Part shown: one piece after another, positions 32,518 through 35,294 of the stretch
Numbering within the stretch: the stretch's first letter is position 1
Layout of the letters: every line of letters begins with the position of its first letter
Assembly: GCA_015064095.1 (NCBI GenBank)
Contig: SVSW01000012.1
Span: 1 to 35,294, forward strand
Direction: 5' to 3'
Source: Oscillospiraceae bacterium
Lineage (GTDB): Bacteria > Bacillota > Clostridia > Oscillospirales > CAG-272
Length of the DNA stretch: 35,294 bases
Notes under the pieces: generated by a model
Database searches by the model: none
The model's input: the letters and a program-made list of their open reading frames with translations, nothing else
Told to the model about the DNA's origin: nothing
Made by a program: the position numbers and the translations under genes

Positions 32518-32536
32518 AAAACCGAAAAAATTACAA
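32508..32536 (-). promoter_or_regulatory. promoter of the MocR-type regulator gene
   Basis: On the minus strand TTGTAA (32531-32536), 17 nt, TATAAT (32508-32513). It faces the kinase promoter and has an identical -35 hexamer. Confidence 0.75.
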
Positions 32537-32548
32537 GGAAAAAATATT

Positions 32549-33379
32549 ATGTCTTACAAAAAAATTCTCACAATTCAAGATATCTCGTGCGTAGGTCAGT
32601 GTTCGCTGACGGTCGCACTGCCCATTCTCTCCGCTTGCGGACTTGAAACCTGTATTCTTCCGTCTGCCGTACTTTCGACGCATACGGCAGGCTTCAGCGG
32701 TTTCACGTTCCGCGATCTCACCGATGATATGCCCGAAATTCAAGCGCATTGGAAAAAGGAAGACATCAAGTTCCGCGCGATCTATACGGGATACCTCGGC
32801 AGCGTGAAGCAGGTCGGATACGTCAAAGATATCCTGAATACGATGGGCACCGATGACTGTGTTCGCATAGTCGATCCCGCCATGGCAGATAACGGAAAGC
32901 TGTATTCTATCTTCAACGAAGAATACGTTGAGGCGATGCGCGGACTTTGCGCGTCTGCGGATATTCTTATACCGAATATCACGGAGGCTTGCTTCCTCTC
33001 CGAGGTCGAATACCGCGAGACCTATGACGAAAGCTATATAAAGATGCTTCTCTCTAAGCTTTCAAAGCTCGGCGCAAAAACGATCGTTCTGACAGGCGTG
33101 GGATATGCACCCGAAAAGACCGGAGTAGTTGCATATGAAAACGGAGAGATACGCTACTATGAGCACGACAAGATATCAAAGGGCTGCCACGGCACGGGAG
33201 ACATATACGCTTCCGCCTTCACCGGCGCATTGATGAATGATAAGGACGTCATAGAAGCAGTTAAGATCGCCGCAGATTACACGGTGAAGTGTATTATGAA
33301 CACACAAGGCGATGCCGACCATTGGTACGGCGCAAAGTTCGAAACGGCACTTCGCGATTTGATGGATATGCTTGCATAA
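32549..33379 (+). CDS. pyridoxal/pyridoxamine kinase (PdxK/PdxY family)
   Basis: A 276-aa ribokinase-superfamily enzyme that phosphorylates B6 vitamers to make PLP. Typical parts: KKILTIQDISCVGQCSLTVA at the N-terminus, LPSAVLSTHTAGFSGFTFRD, IYTGYLGSVKQV, VDPAMADNGKLY, ILIPNITEACFLSE, and the anion-hole/catalytic motif KGCHGTGDIYASAFTGALM near residue 210. This is a PdxK/PdxY-like rather than ThiD-like sequence. AAGGA precedes the ATG at 32549. The divergent MocR-type regulator suggests control by PLP level. It ends with a hairpin that belongs to a small repeat family. Confidence 0.92.
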   Translation: MSYKKILTIQDISCVGQCSLTVALPILSACGLETCILPSAVLSTHTAGFSGFTFRDLTDDMPEIQAHWKKEDIKFRAIYTGYLGSVKQVGYVKDILNTMGTDDCVRIVDPAMADNGKLYSIFNEEYVEAMRGLCASADILIPNITEACFLSEVEYRETYDESYIKMLLSKLSKLGAKTIVLTGVGYAPEKTGVVAYENGEIRYYEHDKISKGCHGTGDIYASAFTGALMNDKDVIEAVKIAADYTVKCIMNTQGDADHWYGAKFETALRDLMDMLA

Positions 33380-33385
33380 AGAAAA

Positions 33386-33490
33386 AAGGGCTGACGGTTC
33401 GTCAGCCCTTAAAATTTGTCACGAAGTAGACAAAGAACTGCCAAAACGATTGAAAAGTTTAAAAAAATATGATATGATAAACTCATCGGT
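33386..33490 (+). repeat. hairpin-promoter repeat, copy A
   Basis: A perfect stem, AAGGGCTGACG (33386-33396) with CGTCAGCCCTT (33400-33410), is followed by AAAATTTG and, 40 nt on, a promoter block TTGAAAA...GATATGATAA.CTCAT. The same order and much of the same sequence recur at copy B. There is no T run after the stem, so it is not a standard terminator. Confidence 0.7.
33450..33478 (+). promoter_or_regulatory. promoter of the methyltransferase gene (inside repeat A)
   Basis: TTGAAA (33450-33455), 17 nt, TATGAT (33473-33478). Confidence 0.75.
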
Positions 33491-33516
33491 AAATGAAAAT
33501 TTGACGGAGGATCGCT

Positions 33517-34188
33517 GTGACAGTAAAATTGTTTATTCAAGCAATCACTAAATTTATATTCGGCTTTATTTTGGTTGGGCTGCTTATATTTTTACCAGCA
33601 GGCACTTTTTCGTTTTTTAACGGTTGGCTGTTTATGGGGCTTTTGTTCGTACCGATGTTTTTTGCGGGGATCGTTATGATGTTCAAGGATCCGAATCTGT
33701 TGAGAAGCAGACTTGATGCCAAAGAAAAGCAACGGGAACAAAGTACGGTTATAAAATTAAGCGGACTTATGTTTTTGTCCGGTTTCATCGTTGCGGGCCT
33801 GGATTTTCGTTTTAATTGGTTAACACTGCCAAGAGGCGTTGTGATAGGCGCGGCAATAGTTTTTCTTGTGGCGTATATACTTTATGCCGAGGTGCTAAGA
33901 GAAAACGCATACCTCAGCCGCACAATTGAGGTACAGGAAGGCCAAAAGGTTATCGACACGGGCTTATACGGCATCGTCAGACACCCAATGTACAGCGCAA
34001 CGTTACTTTTGTTTTTATCAATGCCGCTTGTGCTGGGATCGGTATATTCATTTTTGATTTTTCTTGCATACCCATTTATTATTGGGAAAAGAATTAAAGG
34101 CGAGGAAGAATTTCTCGAAAAAGAACTTAACGGCTACCGTGAGTATAAGAAAAAGGTCAAATACCGATTGGTCCCTTTCATTTGGTGA
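33517..34188 (+). CDS. isoprenylcysteine carboxyl methyltransferase-like membrane protein
   Basis: A 223-aa integral membrane protein with about five helices. The C-terminal half carries the ICMT/PEMT-type SAM signature TGLYGIVRHPMYSATLLLF (residues about 148-166) and RIKGEEEFLEKELNGYREYK near the end. This fold methylates substrates at the membrane; in bacteria the substrates are mostly unknown lipids or small molecules. The start is GTG at 33517 with GGAGG six nt upstream. Codon use looks more A/T-rich than in the genes to the left. It stands between two copies of a hairpin-promoter repeat, which suggests accessory cargo. Confidence 0.86.
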   Translation: MTVKLFIQAITKFIFGFILVGLLIFLPAGTFSFFNGWLFMGLLFVPMFFAGIVMMFKDPNLLRSRLDAKEKQREQSTVIKLSGLMFLSGFIVAGLDFRFNWLTLPRGVVIGAAIVFLVAYILYAEVLRENAYLSRTIEVQEGQKVIDTGLYGIVRHPMYSATLLLFLSMPLVLGSVYSFLIFLAYPFIIGKRIKGEEEFLEKELNGYREYKKKVKYRLVPFIW

Positions 34189-34195
34189 AAGATCT

Positions 34196-34310
34196 GCCAA
34201 GATGACGATTTCGTCAGCTTTAAAATTGCACGGCAGCAAGCAAAAAGCTCAATCGGTTGAAAAATTCATAGGAATGTGATATAATAATCTCATTGATAAA
34301 TAAGAATTCA
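34196..34310 (+). repeat. hairpin-promoter repeat, copy B
   Basis: A degenerate stem TGACG...CGTCA (34203-34216) is followed by TTTAAAATTG, CAGCAAGCAAA (34234-34244), and the promoter block TTGAAAA...GATATAATAA.CTCAT. Copy A aligns over the promoter block at roughly 75-80 percent identity by eye; copy C shares CAGCAAGCAAA exactly. Confidence 0.65.
34257..34285 (+). promoter_or_regulatory. promoter of the XRE/zinc-ribbon gene (inside repeat B)
   Basis: TTGAAA (34257-34262), 17 nt, TATAAT (34280-34285). It leaves a leader of about 125 nt. Confidence 0.78.
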
Positions 34311-34415
34311 GCGCTCATTTTTCACTCTACCAACGGTTTACTTCTCCTCACTAAACCGGCGGTGGGTGTACTTTGTGAGTAATAACGGCTATACTGTATG
34401 CGAAAGGAGGTCACC
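34311..34415 (+). promoter_or_regulatory. structured leader of the XRE/zinc-ribbon gene
   Basis: Nested pairings are visible: CTCA (34314-34317) with TGAG (34376-34379), CACTCTACC (34323-34331) with GGTGGGTG (34361-34368) including G-U pairs and one bulge, and CGGTTTA (34334-34340) with TAAACCG (34352-34358). A strong ribosome binding site AAAGGAGG follows the structure. Not recognised as a known riboswitch. Confidence 0.45.
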
Positions 34416-35024
34416 ATGGATCAAATCAAGATAGGAAAATTTATTGCCGAGTGCAGAAAAACAGCAAATTTAACACAAATGCAGCTTTCTGAAAGACTCG
34501 GTATCACCGACAAGGCCGTATCCAAGTGGGAACGAGGCATGGCAATGCCCGATTCTTCGATCATGCTTGAGTTGTGTGATATTCTCGGCATCAGTGTAAA
34601 CGAATTATTAAGTGGGGAGGAAATCAGTATGGAAAACAACGATCAAAAAAACGAACAGCTTGTGCTTGAAATGGCAAAAGAATTAGAGAAAAAGAATAAA
34701 ACGATCTGGGCTTCTATGTGGGCAATCATGACCGTAAGCATGATAGCCCTGTTAGCAGGCCTCTTAATTGCCGCATTTTTGATACCCGAAGGAGTGTGGC
34801 AGCTCGTCGCAATTCTCGGAATTTGCATTGTATTTTTAATACCTTGCTTTTATGCATTAAAGCTTGAAGTAAGCGTAGGCGCTTATAAGTGCAAGAACTG
34901 CGGCAACGAGTTTGTACCAACCTATATGCAGGCGCTTAACGCAATGCACAGAGGAACGACGCGGTACTTAAAGTGCCCGAAATGCAAAAAACGCACTTGG
35001 TGCAAAAAAATATTGAAGAAGTAA
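34416..35024 (+). CDS. XRE-family regulator with two membrane helices and a zinc ribbon
   Basis: A 202-aa protein. Residues 1-68 are a Cro/C1-type helix-turn-helix: GKFIAECRKTANLTQMQLSE, then RLGITDKAVSKWERG, then LCDILGISVNELLSGEE. A charged linker leads to two membrane helices (about 98-120 and 127-147). A C-terminal ribbon follows with CKNC (near 159-162) and CPKC, plus a further Cys in RTWCKK. It is a membrane-tethered DNA-binding protein; what it senses is unknown. The ATG at 34416 has AAAGGAGGTCACC directly upstream, so the longer in-frame start at 34398 is rejected. It is probably cotranscribed with nothing else. Confidence 0.85.
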   Translation: MDQIKIGKFIAECRKTANLTQMQLSERLGITDKAVSKWERGMAMPDSSIMLELCDILGISVNELLSGEEISMENNDQKNEQLVLEMAKELEKKNKTIWASMWAIMTVSMIALLAGLLIAAFLIPEGVWQLVAILGICIVFLIPCFYALKLEVSVGAYKCKNCGNEFVPTYMQALNAMHRGTTRYLKCPKCKKRTWCKKILKK

Positions 35025-35055
35025 ATTCAATTTGTCGTAATAATAAACACAAATC

Positions 35056-35106
35056 GAGGGCTGACGGTTTCGTCAGCCCTCAGAATTTGAGCTACAGCAA
35101 GCAAAC
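35056..35106 (+). repeat. hairpin repeat, copy C
   Basis: GAGGGCTGACG (35056-35066) pairs perfectly with CGTCAGCCCTC (35071-35081), then AGAATTTG and CAGCAAGCAAA (35095-35105). The stem core GGGCTGACG is identical to copy A. No promoter block follows; the tRNA-Pro terminator comes next. Confidence 0.7.
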
Positions 35107-35135
35107 AAAAAGGCTTTGAGATTGCTCTCAAAGCC
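35107..35135 (-). terminator. terminator of tRNA-Pro (minus strand)
   Basis: GGCTTTGAG (35112-35120) pairs with CTCAAAGCC (35127-35135). On the minus strand five T residues follow. It sits five nt beyond the tRNA CCA end. Confidence 0.85.
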
Positions 35136-35294
35136 AAATTTGGTCCGAGTGACTGGATTCGAACCAGCGGCCTCTTGGACCCGAACAAATACGCCATCGT
35201 TTTTTGACTACTTTTGTTGACTTTTTGATGCTTTTTAGTCCAAAAACGATGCTTTCCGATGCTCTCGTTCGCACTGTTTCCACGTAGTCCGAAG
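35128..35294 (-). CDS. open frame at the window edge, possible C-terminus of a tyrosine integrase
   Basis: From the right edge a minus-strand frame runs open for 55 codons. It begins SDYVETVRTRASESIVFGLK, becomes Lys-rich (IKKSTKVVKKR), passes through the tRNA-Pro fragment and stops at 35128. An integrase gene next to its own attachment site is common, and a basic helical tail would fit. However, another frame is also open here and no catalytic residue is in view. Treat as a guess. Confidence 0.22.
   Translation of the reverse strand, partial: SDYVETVRTRASESIVFGLKSIKKSTKVVKKRWRICSGPRGRWFESSHSDQIWL
35141..35187 (-). other. 3' fragment of tRNA-Pro(CGG): probable attachment site (attL/attR)
   Basis: On the minus strand the sequence from the anticodon loop to CCA is a good tRNA-Pro 3' half: loop TTCGGGT (anticodon CGG), CCAAG stem strand, variable loop, T arm GCTGG-TTCGAAT-CCAGT, acceptor strand CACTCGG, discriminator A and CCA. 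The 5' stem strand should read CTTGG, but the sequence is ATTTG, and beyond that no D arm or 5' acceptor strand is present. Such duplicated tRNA 3' ends mark the far junction of integrative elements that use a tRNA gene as attachment site. The element would lie to the right of the window; the native terminator is to the left. Confidence 0.7.

Noticed and set aside
33386..33410. Perfect hairpin as an ordinary terminator of the B6 kinase gene
   Set aside because: The stem is strong but is followed by AAAATTTG rather than a T run, and it recurs as a repeat. It may still slow polymerase, but I list it as a repeat.
35141..35230. Complete tRNA-Pro gene
   Set aside because: Only the 3' half fits. 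The anticodon stem breaks after the loop, and no D arm or acceptor 5' strand can be found upstream.

Overview
The window comes from an endospore-forming, anaerobe-like Clostridia (Bacillota) chromosome, probably an uncultured gut lineage; I cannot place it more precisely. The evidence is a set of sporulation genes (spoVAD, spoVAE, dpaA, dpaB, spoIIGA, sigE), strong GGAGG ribosome binding sites, several TTG/GTG starts, and many sigma-A promoters with 17-bp spacers. The left 33 kb reads as core chromosome. The right end is accessory and finishes at what looks like the attachment site of an integrative element in a tRNA-Pro gene.

Region by region. 1-5.2 kb: rpoC (partial) and rpoB on the minus strand under their own promoter, divergent from rpsT (S20). 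5.2-6.6 kb: a cluster of tiny palindromes, tRNA-Val(GAC) and cysK. 6.7-11.1 kb: a large CvpA-like membrane protein convergent with a membrane-bound CapD/FlaA1-type nucleotide-sugar dehydratase. 11.2-12.6 kb: spoVAD-spoVAE, without spoVAC. 12.7-14.7 kb: uridine phosphorylase and two tandem SH3-domain lipoproteins. 14.7-19.2 kb: a tightly coupled five-gene minus-strand operon (trigger-factor-like lipoprotein, membrane-anchored trigger-factor-like protein with an acidic tail, DUF5685 protein, J-domain protein with a cysteine-rich tail, polytopic membrane protein). 19.3-21 kb: rpmF with its DUF177/YceD partner, and a sugar phosphate isomerase-like TIM barrel. 21.2-24.8 kb: a Wzz-like membrane protein, ispE, and dpaA-dpaB behind a near-perfect sigma-K promoter. 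24.9-28.8 kb: yigZ, hflX, rpmE (zinc form), sigE and spoIIGA. 28.9-31.3 kb: DUF1287 protein, DUF1858 protein, trmK and a Nif3-like protein. 31.4-33.4 kb: a C-terminally truncated MocR/PdxR-type regulator divergent from a pyridoxal/pyridoxamine kinase. 33.4-35.3 kb: two genes behind related hairpin-promoter repeats, then a tRNA-Pro 3' fragment.

How the genes work together. The sporulation genes cover the sigma-E switch (SpoIIGA processes pro-SigE), synthesis of dipicolinic acid in the mother cell (DpaAB), and its uptake into the forespore (SpoVA). The five-gene operon is the best candidate for a poorly described system: it pairs putative folding factors outside the membrane with a J-domain protein and a Cys-rich partner inside. 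The PLP locus pairs a MocR-type regulator with a vitamin B6 salvage kinase, and the two promoters share one palindromic -10 box. All functions are read from sequence motifs; no search was run.
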